Of a stretch of DNA of 64,000 bases, positions 10,074 to 22,530 are shown piece after piece. The DNA is from Ophioderma brevispina (Eukaryota > Echinodermata > Ophiuroidea > Amphilepidida > Ophiodermatidae). The translations under genes were made by a program, and so were the position numbers. Position 1 is the stretch's first letter. Each line of letters begins with the position of its first letter. Below the pieces are notes generated by a model. It was not told where the DNA came from, did no database searches, and saw only the letters and a program-made list of their open reading frames with translations. The stretch spans positions 1 to 64,000 of the forward strand of contig JAMKCH010022410.1 of NCBI GenBank assembly GCA_023653785.1, read 5' to 3'.

Positions 10074-11932
10074 AGAAGAAAATGAATCCCACCGCTGCCA
10101 CAGCGGACACAGGAGTATTTACCAACGGTACAGTTATAAGGTGGTGACAATAAGACCCTGGTCATAGTGACCCCTGATGAATTCATCAGATGTAAGAGGA
10201 CACGTCTGATGAATTAACAGGGTCAATAGTTACCCAGGGGCGCTAATGGTCACAACCCAGTATAATTGTGAGGACAATACAGGTAGTGGCCAGCTAATAA
10301 TACACCATATTCAAATGAATCTCGTAAAGAAGAAATCGTAACCAGGCAAGTTAGTAAGTTAGTTCAGCCCGGTTCTTTACAACAGCTTATTATTCCAAAT
10401 GTCAGCTTGGCAAGAGCCATGGATGATGCCAAAAAAATATTGATGAGCGACTCCAAAAGTGGTGTTCCCAAACCAAGAACAGGGTAGCAAGTGAGACCAA
10501 AGTGAAGGATCTTTCAGAAATGACGGATTCCACAAGCAATAAACAAGGTTGCCAGACCAAAATTAAGCAAGGGACCAATTTCCATACGGTCACGTGCCAA
10601 GAGTTGGGGCAAAAAGTGTACATGCTTGAAACTACAAAAAATTACATGTTTTTTTCACACTTAAAGGAGAAGAAGTCTTCAATTTTTCATAGATACGATA
10701 CCTTATAAACTATATATTGTTGTAAAGTTGAAAGTGTAAGAGAAGACAAATAATGAAACTTGTATGTTAATATACGGGGTGCCACAAATGTCCTATAGGT
10801 GGACATGTGAAATTTTGGTGTTGTGTTAAAAAGTACAACATTTTGTAACAGTCTTAATGTTTGTGAAGTTCAATTTCATATTGATTACAACTCATTGAGA
10901 TGTGTAGGGGATATCATAAGCCTTCAAAAAAAGAACTTGTAACAATGAAATAGTGCTTCTGAAGCTCATGGGGTCAGTGTGTTCAAAAAACATATTTAAT
11001 TTTGTTTTGTTGCTTTGTTTTAAATGACACATCAGTTCAATACTTTTTAAAATAAAGCAACCTTCTACAGAAGAAGAGTGCATATTTGTATTCCTCATCA
11101 AATTTCCTTTCTGAAAATGTATACCTTTGCTGGAGAAGTGTATTCTTTAAAAAGTTATGCCATCACAGAACTTTGAGAGCATAAAAACACACGGCCTGTT
11201 TCATGGTAGAATGCAACTTTAGCAGTTTTCACTTTGGCACCACCCTGTTTAAAAATAGAAGAGCCTGGACATTATTGTGGGTATTTTGCACTTTGTCCGC
11301 ACAAGGCCTACCTCCACTATCTTAACAAGTTCCTCGCTTTGCATTTCATGTGACACGCGGGCCCCAATGGTCAAAATCTGGTCAATACGGCTGTCAACAC
11401 TGAAAAAACATGTTTTTGTTTTCAGTTGCCATTATAACCCTGTTTGAGCCCATCATTTGAATTTTTTTAACTTTGTTGAGATATTAGCGTAGCTTTTTTC
11501 AAACATGTAAAAACATAAGTGGTGAAAAGCCTTTTAAAGGACTTTGAACCATGTCAAAAGTTGTGGCAGACGTGACAAAATTTTCCGTTCACAATTGCAT
11601 ACTATTCATTCATACCCATTACAACACCAAAGATTATATTTGTGTATTTAATTTTTGTAATAATTCATGACCGCTTCAGATATTGATATCAAAAATTAGA
11701 TGTCTGGTTACAAAATTTACTTTATTCACTTAATTAAATCCTTGTTCACTATTTTCTGTTCACAATTTGTACGTCCAGCATTTATGACAGAATGTTCTGC
11801 TCTGTTATGAAATAAGATTCCATCTTTATGAGACTTATTTGGTAGAGTACTTTCACCATACTATCAAATTGCAATAGTTTGACAAACAATTTATGTGTCT
11901 TTGCTTTAATGATGAGAAGTTTTCCTTCCAAC
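10074..11932. other. Gene-poor AT-rich stretch
   Basis: A short palindrome TGATGAATTCATCA lies near 10168. Around 10390-10700 both strands have open, coding-like frames (plus strand VSLARAMDDAKKILMSD; minus strand LGLGTPLLESLINIFLASS), but I do not recognise either and found no convincing splice sites. The rest shows nothing. Confidence 0.4.
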
Positions 11933-11973
11933 AAGTGGCAGGACGTGACGTGGTTTGTCACGTCCTGCCACTT
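11933..11973. repeat. Perfect 17-bp stem hairpin
   Basis: AAGTGGCAGGACGTGAC, a 7-base loop GTGGTTT, then the exact reverse complement. Related fragments (GGCAGACGTGACAAAATTT near 11565, repeated TTCCGTTCA phrases to about 12320) suggest it belongs to a larger old repeat. Confidence 0.9.
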
Positions 11974-14526
11974 TAGTTGTATATCTTTGTAAAATAATAG
12001 GTCTGCACTGTTTTTCTATCTTAATGTTCTGAAAGTTGTTTGCATGGTGCTTGTATAATAAAAAGTTAATTTGAAGTGTTGACGTTTTAGTCAGTTTTCA
12101 AAAAATGGACTTCCGTTCAAATTTGCCATTGTCACATTCCATTCAAAGCAGTAAACAATCAACAGACAAACCATCAGCTTCTTAACTTGGAAAGGCCACT
12201 GGGGTTGATAAGGCATTTTTATTATGTGAGGTAGTCATCGTACCTTCCTTGTACAAAGCATAAATTAGTTTTGTGTTTTAAGTAATGCCAAAAAAATAGG
12301 ATTTTATATTCAAATTCCGTTCACGAATGTCAATGTCCAGCAAAACCATACGTTTTACTATCTGCCATTTCATTGAGTTAGATTTGCTGGCATTCACACA
12401 CATATTTACAAACTAGGAGTAATTAATATATGGAAAATTTTCTCTACTCTATATTGTTTTGTTCTTTTAAAAACAACTTTTTTTGATGTCAAAGAACCTG
12501 TTTTTGGGTCAAAAATAGGTAAACAGTGGTTATAAAATGGCCAAAATTCAGCTTAAATGTTCATATTTCGCAGAGCTGCCACAAAATGCATATGTGAAAT
12601 AAATGATTAGGACAATCCTAATTTCTTTTGGTAGGTAAAATAAATTTTCCATTAAAATATTGTATTTTTTTTCACCAAATTGCTCAATTTTCAAAATTTG
12701 TGATAAAAAATAACAATAAAGGAGAAAAGATTAGCTCCGGAACCTATTTTTTCTTAATTCTATAACTCTTAAAACACACAGAGACAAAAACAAAGTTTTG
12801 AATACTGTGTTTGAAAAAATGACTCCCTGGTTGACAAAAGTTGCATTTACCTATGAAACAGCACACTAGTACAGCAGCGTATATAGGAAAAATCTACCTC
12901 ACATGCACACAAGTATTAAAATTGCAATAGCATCATAGCTTTAAACTTTTGTATGGTCAAAATGAATGCCACATAAATAACGAACAAAATGAGATGTTAT
13001 TTGTTTAAAAATGCATGCTTGGGTTACAAATAATGGTAAAAAATAAATGCAAAAGCCCTGACTATCAAAAATCCAGATACTTTTACACATAACCCTCATC
13101 CGTATGCCCCTCATCCCTATGCACCTTCATCCGTTTGCAACCTCCAACCCCTGAACAACTGACCCATTCAAATACGATATCTCCGAAATATAGCACAAAT
13201 TTGACATTGTTAGCATTTCCAAGCTAAATAATTACCCTACCCGCGTCTACCGAAGGGTGGTTACCCCCTGCAGGTTTTTTCCCCGGCCCTGCTAAAACCC
13301 CCGTTTTTGGTGCCAAATTAAATTATTTAAAATGTATTGTCAATTGACATGTCTGCTCCTTTTATCCCAAAACAAACATCCCCGGGGTATAGGTAATATA
13401 CAAGATCCCAAGGTGATGGACGGTGGGGGGGGGGATAGAAGTACCAACATGCCTAACAAACACAGGAACATCACAGACACTTGATTTTGGTAGCCAATAG
13501 GATGCTATGGCCCCTCTTTCCATTGATTCCCAAAATGAGTACCAACATGCCTAGCATTACGTCACGACAACATAATGACGTCTAAAGTTCGCATGTTCAG
13601 CAAACGGCCATTTCCATAGACAAACACACAGTGCAAAATTCAATTTTTTTGCCAAAAAGGTTAGGAAAATCGGATTTTCATGCTGTTTTTTTGACTCTCT
13701 ACTTGATGGGAAATGACTATTGTAAAAAATATATGGCAGCATTTAGAGAGCTAAATAAGTGTTTTGAGAGTGAGTCGCTAAATTTCGAAATATTCCAGTT
13801 TCCACCCTTATTCAGATTTTCGGACTTTCTCAAACATATACGTCATGGTGGACTTCATAATGGGGATGTTGTGTACTTATTTTGGTACCAGGAAAAGAAA
13901 CTCTATAAGCTTATCCTTTGGTACCAATTTACAGGAATCTCGGGTGTTCATTAACAAAAACCAAAAAACCACCCCCGCCCCCCTCGGGAGTTTTTGTTAC
14001 AAAACTGGCTCGGTAGACGAGGGTTACAGGAAACATCAACCGGCTTTATACCTTTCTTGGTTTCTAATTATACATTAAAAAATGTGTAAAATATTTGTGA
14101 AATGTAGCACCTCCACCTTCCTATACCCAACTCTGGCGCATTACCCATACACTTCAAATGTTATAGAATTCTGCACCTTTGCAAAGTGGTGAAAATTCGC
14201 AGTTGAGAGAAATCACTTCATTTTTTGGCGATCAAAAAAAAAAAAAACTTTTAAAGGCACCATTAGCAGAGAAACAACTCTCCAGCACTGCTGAAAAGTA
14301 TGTTTTTAATTAAATTTTAAATCCAAATGTACAATTTTACTGCTAAAATTTAGCATTTCTTAACCAAATTTCCATAAGCATTACAAAACGATACTATACA
14401 AAGTATTTGCTGGTTAATTGATTTTTTATTCTGCAGTAACAGTCTGACTTGTGGGTCAAGCCCGATCCAGCTATTTATAAAGTACGCCTTTCTAATGCAC
14501 ATGTGTTATTATTATTAATTTGAAAA
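11974..14526. other. Gene-poor AT-rich stretch
   Basis: It holds a short tandem repeat (CCCTCATCCGTATGC, about three copies at 13093-13138) and a repeated phrase GTACCAACATGCCTA (13441 and 13541). A 107-codon plus-strand frame at 13631-13954 is unrecognised and may be chance. Confidence 0.4.
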
Positions 14527-15300
14527 AGGGTTCGCTATTAACCGAAAACAAGTTGGCTATTCATATAGAAAAGAGGTTTGTTATTCCAAATAAAAAATAA
14601 GGTTTGCTATTCATAATGAGAAAGATTCACGATCCACAATATGAAATAAGGTTCCCGATTCATAACAAAAAAAATAAGGTACACTAATTTATTTGAAAAT
14701 ATAGTTTGCTTTTTCATAATAGGACATATGGTTGCCTTATAATATGAAATTAAGGTTCGCCTTATAATCATACAAAAACGGTTTGCGTAATCATAAGGGT
14801 TCGCTATTTATAATAAAAAAATAAGGTTTTGCTATGGTAATTGAAAATAAGGTTCGCTATTCATAAAACGGTCCGCTATTCATAAGAGAAAAGGTTCACT
14901 ATTCATTTCTGAAATAGGGTCGCTAAAATAAGGGTGCTATCATAAGTGAAAATAAGGTTTGCTGTTATGGCGTGTATTCATAATATGAAATATGTTGCTT
15001 ATTCATAATATGAAATAAGCGTTTTGCTATCATAAAGAAAAAGCCCTAATTGTATCTAACCATAACGTTTTTATGCTAATAGCAAACCTTACTCGTATGA
15101 ATAGAGAATCTTTATTTTATGAATAGCAAACCTTATTTTTTATTACAAATAACAAACCTTTAAATTTCTTATGAATACAAATTTTTATTATGAATCGCAA
15201 AATTTTTTTCATGAATAGCAAACCTCTATTTTATTAATTACTGAATAGCGGACTTATATACTGAAAGAGAACCTTTATTTTATGAATAGGCTAGGAACCT
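14527..15300. repeat. Foldback array of a 25-bp ATTCATAA-type unit
   Basis: About 18 degenerate copies of AAATAAGGTTCGCTATTCAT plus AATATG run in one direction to about 15040. After a spacer of about 40 bp, about nine copies run in the opposite direction (ATGAATAGCAAACCTTATTT). The two halves form long inverted arms. A detached group in the right-arm orientation lies at 20481-20610. No coding capacity. Confidence 0.8.
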
Positions 15301-17380
15301 ATTTCTTACACTGTAAACTGAAAATTGTCTTAAATTGGAAAAAATCATCTAAATTTAAACCCTCAATGTGAATAGGGAATTAGGGGTATGTGTACAACAA
15401 CAGGAAAAGATTTTAAATCAAGATCCAATACCATACACTACTGCTATTATATGAGTGCACCCAGGCAAATCTAACAACTATATTAAGCCCTCACCCAAGA
15501 TAAACAGTTGGTGAAATCATCTTGAATTCATTCATTGACTTCTTTTGTATTGGATTGGGTCTTGGATTTCATGTAGTTATTTCCTTCAGGGTTTGATTCA
15601 TGGAATTGCAAACAAAAGGATAATTCCTCATTGTACTGGGTATTTAATATAAAATGATCTTTCAATTCAAGACTATTTTCATTTCAGTGTTACAGAATAG
15701 TGAACCAATTTAATTTTATAGCAAACCTTTTCTAGCTGATGGTAGTTCTACTAAGCATAACTCCACATTATTGTCTTTAAATGTGTCACTACACAGATTG
15801 GAGCTATGCAAAAACACATGGAATCACCTTTCCCTGTTTACCTCCTCAACTTTGGTCAATCTCAAATCCCTCTAAATGTAAGATATATCCCTGTTTTCAC
15901 TAACAAACTTACAACTTGAGACCATATATGCGATGACATGTATGAAAAAAACTTAAAAGAATAGAAATTAAAAATTTTGACAGGAAGAAACTTGCGGACT
16001 ACAACATTCTGAATGAGAAGGTTTTTTTGTTTTATCTCTGGAAAATGATGGAGTAGTTTTTTACACAAATTTTTGAAGATTAACTTATTTCAAAAGGTAA
16101 TGTACTATTCTAAGGAAACACGTATCAACTCGATTCTGAATTTTGCTTTTGATATTTTGTTCGTCTGCAGTCTGCAAAGGTGGCTCTTTGAAATGGCATC
16201 TGCTCATGCTGGTACAGGCAAAGGTATTGCAGGTGTTTGCATTAACTCCACTATAGGGTAATGATAGGATGGGAATAAAGGGGTAATGAAGTTTCGGTGT
16301 ACTATTCTGATTTCGGGGGCGCGGAGTACCAGGCGTACCCGAAACTCATGAGTGCAAAATTCGGCATCAAGTTTAGAAGAAAAAACAATCTCCCTGACCT
16401 GACACTACGTACCTTCAAATATTTCCATGTTTTTGATTAACAGCGATGAAAACACACCGGTTTCTATTAATGTAATCATCAAGAAGAAAAACTCTTTATT
16501 TATACAAACGTTGACTTTTATTTAAACTTTTGCTCAGCCTAAACGCCATTCACAACGTAAAACCGATCGTGGAACACGCCGCGTCAGCTATGAACAAATC
16601 GGCTGAGATTGACGTAAACACGCCGTAGTTACAGCTATTACCACTTAACGCAGCCGACCTAAACAACCACGCGTGTGAATGGAATTTTCAATTCAAAGGG
16701 AGTGTGGAGGCAGGCGGTGAAGGTCAGTTAATCTCAGCAATTCCGGTCAACAGGGACCACTTCACGACGGGCAACACGATTTTTTGCTTGCGCGCCATGA
16801 AGCAATATCAATAAGTTGCTAAAGACAAGCGTGTGACTCTTCCAATCAGCTGTGAAGCGCCCATGCGAGTCGATATTCACCCGGGATCTACAACCATAAA
16901 TATGGGGATAACTCATTACTTTAAAGTCAGAAGTTGACGTTTTGTTGGCTTTATATTTTACAGAAATACTCAGTACTCCCTGGATTTGATCCAGAAACAA
17001 TACTGTTTAAAAGGTTACATGTTACAAACCCAGCGCTTCAACTAGTCTAGACTCACTCAGTTCTCAGACTTTTTAACGGAAAACCGATTTGATTATCTCG
17101 AACTTGGAATGAAAATTTTTGACATCTTAGTTCTTGGAGGAATATTTTAATTTCCTGCTCAAAAATTTAATTATATTTCGAATCTCTGAGCCAAGCCTTT
17201 AAATGATTTTAAAGCTGTTTAATTTTGAGAATAAAGTTAGATTTTGATGAGTTAGGCGAACGATTGACAGTGACGATTTCCTGAGGATTCGGCCCAGCAT
17301 AATAATAATAGGCAACAGCGCATCGAGCGACCTTCGGGAAGGAGTATGGCTGTTATAAATTGTCCATATTATTTTGGGAA
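15301..17380. other. Gene-poor stretch
   Basis: A stray unit of the 14.5 kb array occurs near 15695-15730. A GC-richer segment (16530-17000) carries an 88-codon minus-strand frame (16734-17000) that I do not recognise. A possible end of the TTAA-type MITE family (CTCTGAGCC...CCTTTAA) occurs near 17180-17195. Confidence 0.35.
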
Positions 17381-17383
17381 ACG

Positions 17384-17560
17384 GTGTAGAAGTAAGTATA
17401 GTCCGGAGAGTACTCATAGTACGGGTACAATGGTAAGAATAGAGCACTCAACTTCAGTTGTATCTTCACGCAATGATTAGTTCACGCTTTATTCGTTTAT
17501 CGTCTATGGAGCCCGGACTGTGGTTCCCACAGGACTATATCTGATTTCAAACCGGAGAAT
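17384..17560 (+). repeat. Dispersed repeat, 5' part (copy 1)
   Basis: It shares TGTAGAAGTAA, AGTCCGG, a GCTTTATTCGTTTATCGTCT stretch and GCCCGGACTGTGG with 30104-30270 and, more weakly, 44630-44745. It could be the 5' end of the roughly 1.3 kb family described at 30.1-31.4 kb. Confidence 0.6.
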
Positions 17561-18033
17561 ATCCAAATGGGCTGGTCTGTATTAAACCAAAATTTGAAGC
17601 TGATTTTTTTGGTGATTTCCATGCGATTCCAAGGAGGGAGAAACCAAGGCATTATCTTGTTTACGACATGTGATGGTCAGAGTTGACCAACATACCCATC
17701 GCAGCTTGTGCTTTTTCCGTTAACGAGCTTTATTCCGTCAAATGAGTTAGTGGTCAATGACGTCACAGGGGACCTAACAAGGACAATTCCCGAAACCTAA
17801 AAAGCGGACCATGATGCTCGGTTCACCCCAACTTTTCTTACCGCTTTTCTTTGACTTTGAGTTCTGAAATTACGGTGTTTTGACTGGGGCTATGATGCAT
17901 TGAACTGGACTATCCAACTGCTTGCAAAGCATGCATTAGTCCACCAGTTCAGTCCGAGGTTGCTGCGAATAGATATTCAATGTTGGGTGGGTCCGTATAT
18001 GAGCCTGTGTCTGGACCAAGTGTCGGTTTATGG

Positions 18034-19098
18034 CAAGCCATAAAGGCCAAACGTATTGCCGCACGCGTTGCGAGAAAGAAGGTAGCAACGCGTTGCCAAA
18101 AATTTAACAACGCGTTGTGGTGTGGGCCAATTAAATGATTCAATTTCTGTGAAGTATTTCAAAAAAATAGACCCCACAACGCGTTGCAAAGTATCTGCAA
18201 CGCGTTGTGGAAACTCACAATGCGTTTGCAACCTTCACAACGCCGTTGCGAGATTTCACCAACGCGTTGCGAGTTTACAACGTGTGCGAACGGTCCACAA
18301 GCCATGAGGGTAATAACGTATTGCCGAAACGCGTTGTGAGACAGTAGAAACGTTTGCGACGCGACATTTTGGCAACGCCTTGCGGCGTCGGCCAATTCAA
18401 AATCATGATTTCTGGGTGCCCGCATTTAAAAAAATAGATCCAACAACGCGTGCTCGGCAATAAGTTATGACAATTATTGCTTTCACCAACGTGTTCAAGC
18501 CAATCACAACGAGTTCCGGATCTTCACAACGGCGTTGTAACATCACAAAGCGTTGTGAAGGTTTGCAAAACGCTTTTGTGAAGGTCGCAACTCGCAACGC
18601 CGTTTTGAGATTAATTTTGAAAATATGTCACAGGGGGGGGGGAAATAGAAAAATTCATGATTTTGATTTGGCCGACACCGCACGCGTTGCGAAAATTGCG
18701 CAACGCGTTGCTGAACTGTCGCAACGCGTTGCCGAAATGTCGCAACGCGTTGTGTGATTTCTCACAACGCGTTGCGCAATTGCGGCAATACGTTATGACC
18801 CTTATGGCCTCCTGGGGACCTTAAGCAGCGTTGTGAAGCTCGCAAACGCGCTGTGATGGTCTCCGCACGCGTTGTGAAGTTTTGCAACGCATTGCAAAGT
18901 ATTCTAGCAATGCGTTGTGGTCTATTTTTTAAATACGCACAGAAAGAAATTTATGATTTTTTTGATTGGACAACCGCAACCGTGTTGTGACAATGCCTTA
19001 ACGCATTGCCGAAATGTCGCAACAGTTGGTACTTTCGCAACGCGTTGCTACTTTCTCGCAACGTGTTGCAGCAATAACGTTATGGCCTTTATGGCTTG
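18034..19098. mobile_element. Nested foldback built from about 30 CAACGCGTTG palindromes
   Basis: The outer termini are inverted repeats: CAAGCCATAAAGGCC at 18034 and its complement ending at 19098. Each is followed inward by an ACGTTATTGC-like box and clustered CAACGCGTTG-type 10-bp palindromes (e.g. 18086, 18108, 18177, 18198, 18721, 18741). A second, inner inverted pair with the same terminal motif (GCCATGAGGGTAATAACG at 18301; complement at 18781-18810) lies inside. Each arm holds two copies of an AT-rich core containing TCATGATTT, reversed between arms. No coding capacity and no clear target-site duplication. Frames of 60-96 codons here are by-products of the repeats. Confidence 0.85.
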
Positions 19099-20480
19099 AG
19101 ATAGTCGTGTACCAAACTTACACTTGTTTGTACATGTTGTTCAGTATGGCGTGCTGGTTTCGCCTGGCCTGGTGAACAGTAGGACTAACAGTTGAAAGCC
19201 ATAAACCAAATGCTAATAGTATGAAAATTTCAAAACAATCATACACCAGCATTTGGGGAAAAGCATTTCAAGAAACGATGATCAGTCTAGCATTTGATGG
19301 GATTGTGATTCTGCATAGCATGCCCACCACAGCCCCGCTTAGTCACAGCATCACAGCACTGCAGTCATGGCAGTGAGTGCCATGGCATGGTGCGGCAGCA
19401 TGAGCTCAGGAACAACGCATTACAATGCACTGCACAGAGATCCTCTCCCTGTCCAGCCTCCTGCTTTAATTAGAATCGTTTTGTGGCTTCTTTTATTTAC
19501 GATGTTGAATATGAATGCAAAGGTAGACACCACAACATCACCGACTAGGGCCGCTCGGGGTCAGCTGGGCACAAAGATATTTGCGCGATGGGTGACGAGC
19601 TAAATATCATTGTCCATCTCTGTAAAAAAACATCCAAACGCTACGTATTATCTCTTCCCACTTGATCAAGTACTTGTGGTCTGTTGAAGAGAGAAAGGCA
19701 ACGGCCAATTTGAAAAAAAATCCCCAAAAAAAACTAATTAACGTTTCAAATTTTTTTTCTCACAAATTTTCTCATCCAAATTTTTGTTGGATGAGAAAAG
19801 TTGCTCCAATAGAGGTTTCTACCTATATGCCAAAAGCTTTAGTGTAGATGGCTCTGTTTGGTAGATTAAATGAAATGGATGAGTCAACTTGGGGCCAAAT
19901 GAAGTCGATTTTAGCGGATTATGGCGGAGGCATTGGGTCTACACACAGTTCGCACCTCTAAATCCCAACTTTAGCAACGACTTCAAGTGCCCGTCACCGC
20001 CTGTGTGGCGGCATCAAGAAAATATGCAATGTGCTGTAGCCTAGGTATGTGTATTGCGTTTGCGGGTTATACCAGCGGCAACACTTTCCATCAAGCGATA
20101 AATATCAACGTTTGCATCAAAATATGGGTTAAATTAAGGGATATATGTTTTCATTCAGGCTGTAAATTGTTCGTGAGACTCGGCGAGTAAGTTGAAGTAG
20201 TAAAGAAATGTAATTTTAAAACTTATATTTTTTAAAAGTGACGTTCGGAAAACCCGCTCGATAAATTATTGTCCCGGCGTTAAGACCGTAACGACGGGGG
20301 TAACCGGGAGGGAATATGTCACAGCCGAGTTAATGACAACGTTAAAGGACATAATGTGGCGTTATGCTTAGCAGAACTATAGCCGAGGGTTGTGATCTGG
20401 CTATTCCGCTCGATAGCCCCTACTATCTAGGGTTTAGGGAGGAAGTGTAGGGAGATCGTCACGTAAGGCACGAGTAACCT
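19099..20480. other. Gene-poor stretch with one signal-like frame
   Basis: A 78-codon plus-strand frame (19367-19603) contains a hydrophobic segment, IRIVLWLLLFTMLNM, followed by an AAAG/GTAGAC donor-like site. It could be a first exon but has no recognised similarity. Nothing else was identified. Confidence 0.3.
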
Positions 20481-20610
20481 TTATCATGAATAACAACCTT
20501 AATATGAAGTATAGCGAACCTTTTTTTCAAGACCAGTAATGAATAACGAACATGGATAACAACATATGATTTATGAATAGCGAACCTAATATGAACAGCG
20601 CGGGCGGGAC
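20481..20610 (-). repeat. Detached copies of the ATTCATAA array
   Basis: Several ATGAATAGCGAACCT and ATGAATAAC units in the orientation of the right arm of the 14.5-15.3 kb array. Confidence 0.75.
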
Positions 20611-20899
20611 CCCACTTCGCGCGCCCGCTAACCCTACAGGCTAGCAACAGTCAACATCTTTCAACCTTCCCCCAAATTTGGCAACCACACCACCACGCCC
20701 ACACAATCCATTTATAGATTAACCCTCAGGCAGTACTCCATACATAGAGAGCAGAAGACTAAACCACATTAATCAGCATAATCCAACTAGGACTGGGAAC
20801 GAAACCTACCGTGTCACTTTGCAAAACACAACTTGGTGCGAAAGTTCTCCAGAGGTACAGCAATCTACAAGTGTACGAAACATAAACGACACGGGGCCG

Positions 20900-22000
20900 C
20901 CGTTCGGTTCTTTTGGTATTTACGTCCATATCCCCCGGGGCATGTTTTAATTCATCCTCTTTGATTGTACGTGCGGTGGATACATGTACTTTTATACTTT
21001 TATGGCAAAGCCACAGGTATTAAAATTCAATGAACTCGGATTCAGCCAGTATCAGTTTTCGGGTGAAAAATATTAAAGGGGGCTGGCCCGATTTAAGGAT
21101 ATGAAGCTTTCATCTGATGATTGTTCACTAAATCCCCATCTGTAAAATTTCGCAGCCGATATTAATCAATCTGTTTTGACGCAAAAATAAAGCTAAAACG
21201 GGGATTTTGTAAGCCCCATAGAGTACGGTGTAATATTAATAGTGGTCACCAAATGGGCACATTTTCGCTCATAACTTTCCCAACCCAGACATCCTTTGGC
21301 TCTAAGATTTCACAGGGTAAACGAGAAAAAGTAGCTTGCTTCTGCAATACTTAAATGTTGACCACTTCCTGTAAAATCTCGGGCTTCTGGGGACGAGGCT
21401 ATTAGCGATCGGGCCATGGACTAAAAATTAATTTAAATGATAAACCCAAAGAGGTTTCTATATAGATATAGAAGCAAAAACTTTACGTCATCTTTAGAAA
21501 TTCATCGTCTCGCGTGTTTTTTTGCCCGACCACAAGAACATAGAGTACCAACAATAGAAAGCATGGCTGCCTCCGCTTCCACATATTGGTTGCCGCTTTG
21601 CATATACACTACTCTGTAGTGATACAAATTGATGTCTGTGTTAAGAGGTGGCCAGGTGTAATGATAGTCACGGGTCATTGTGCTCAGATACTCTTTTTTC
21701 TCATAATGCAATGCTCGCTTAGGTGAAAAGATGTATTCATTGAGGCTGTTTATTTTTAAATCAAGACGACTGACGTTCAATTTCATTCGTTGTGTGGCCA
21801 TGGGTAGGACAAAATTTAAGCACCCATAGCACCCAACATCCACAACTGATAGTTTGCCGGATTGTTTTGTATCGATTGCCATTATGTGTGTATACACAAA
21901 CACCCAAACTACTAATTATTCCGTGGCAATATTTCAAAATGTCAGCGCCCATCACGGACGACTGGTTTTGATGGGCTTCACCCCCTTGGATAAACCTAGT
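20900..22000 (-). repeat. Dispersed repeat family (reverse-orientation copy)
   Basis: The minus strand from about 21990 to 21430 matches the plus strand at about 30430-31020 closely (GGGGGTGAAGCCCAT, GGCGCTGACA, the CAGTCGTCTTGATTTAAA region, GGAAGCGGAGGCAGCCATG). The match continues more weakly into 21060-21420, which also resembles 61500-61870. A 133-codon minus-strand frame (21502-21903) is open here but broken in the 30.7 kb copy. It may be a relic of an element protein or chance. Confidence 0.75.
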
Positions 22001-22335
22001 TAATCAAGTAAAAAAAAAAACATTCATAGAGGGAAACTATGATTATCGACTAAAAAACTTAGTTCTTTGAAGGGTTTTATAATTTGCTGCCATTCAAAAG
22101 TTCATGTTCCCCTCTCTCCTTGATAAAATTTTCATATTCCCCCCCCTCTCAGACTTTGTTTTTGGATTCCCTTTCAATTTTCACACCACCAATTTCCCCG
22201 GAGTAAGAAAACTACCTCTCCCTTACCAGATAAGCTGTTATCGAGAAAAAATGAAAAATCTATTCGATCTGAAAAGTTTATCATCAGTTTAACTTGTTTA
22301 AATTTAAAGAATGTTTTTTGGAAAATCTATCTTAA

Positions 22336-22530
22336 AGCTGCTCGGAGGATTGGTGCCATGTTTTTTCCTTTTTTTGCATATGCATAATGCTTGGCATCTT
22401 TGTGTGAAATAAATTAAGCTCCGTAATCCTATGGCACTGTTATACTGTGCATAATGTTTACGCAGAAAATGGAAATCCAATTCATCTCTAACTGTTAATA
22501 TATATCTATTCGAAATCTTCTGAGGGGAAG
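22336..22530 (-). mobile_element. Shortened copy of the TTAA-type MITE
   Basis: Reverse-orientation relative of 7537-7897. It has a TTAA-AGCTGCTCGGAGG end at 22332, the shared CCTATGGCACTGTTATACTG stretch, and a faded second end near CTTCTGAG. Internal deletion relative to the 361-bp copy. Confidence 0.65.

Noticed and set aside
18028..18757. Several 60-96 codon frames on both strands
   Set aside because: They fall inside the CAACGCGTTG foldback and arise from its repeats; both strands are open in parallel.
21502..21903. 133-codon minus-strand frame as a host gene
   Set aside because: The homologous copy at 30.5-31.0 kb is full of stops and the frame lies within a dispersed repeat; kept only as a possible element relic.
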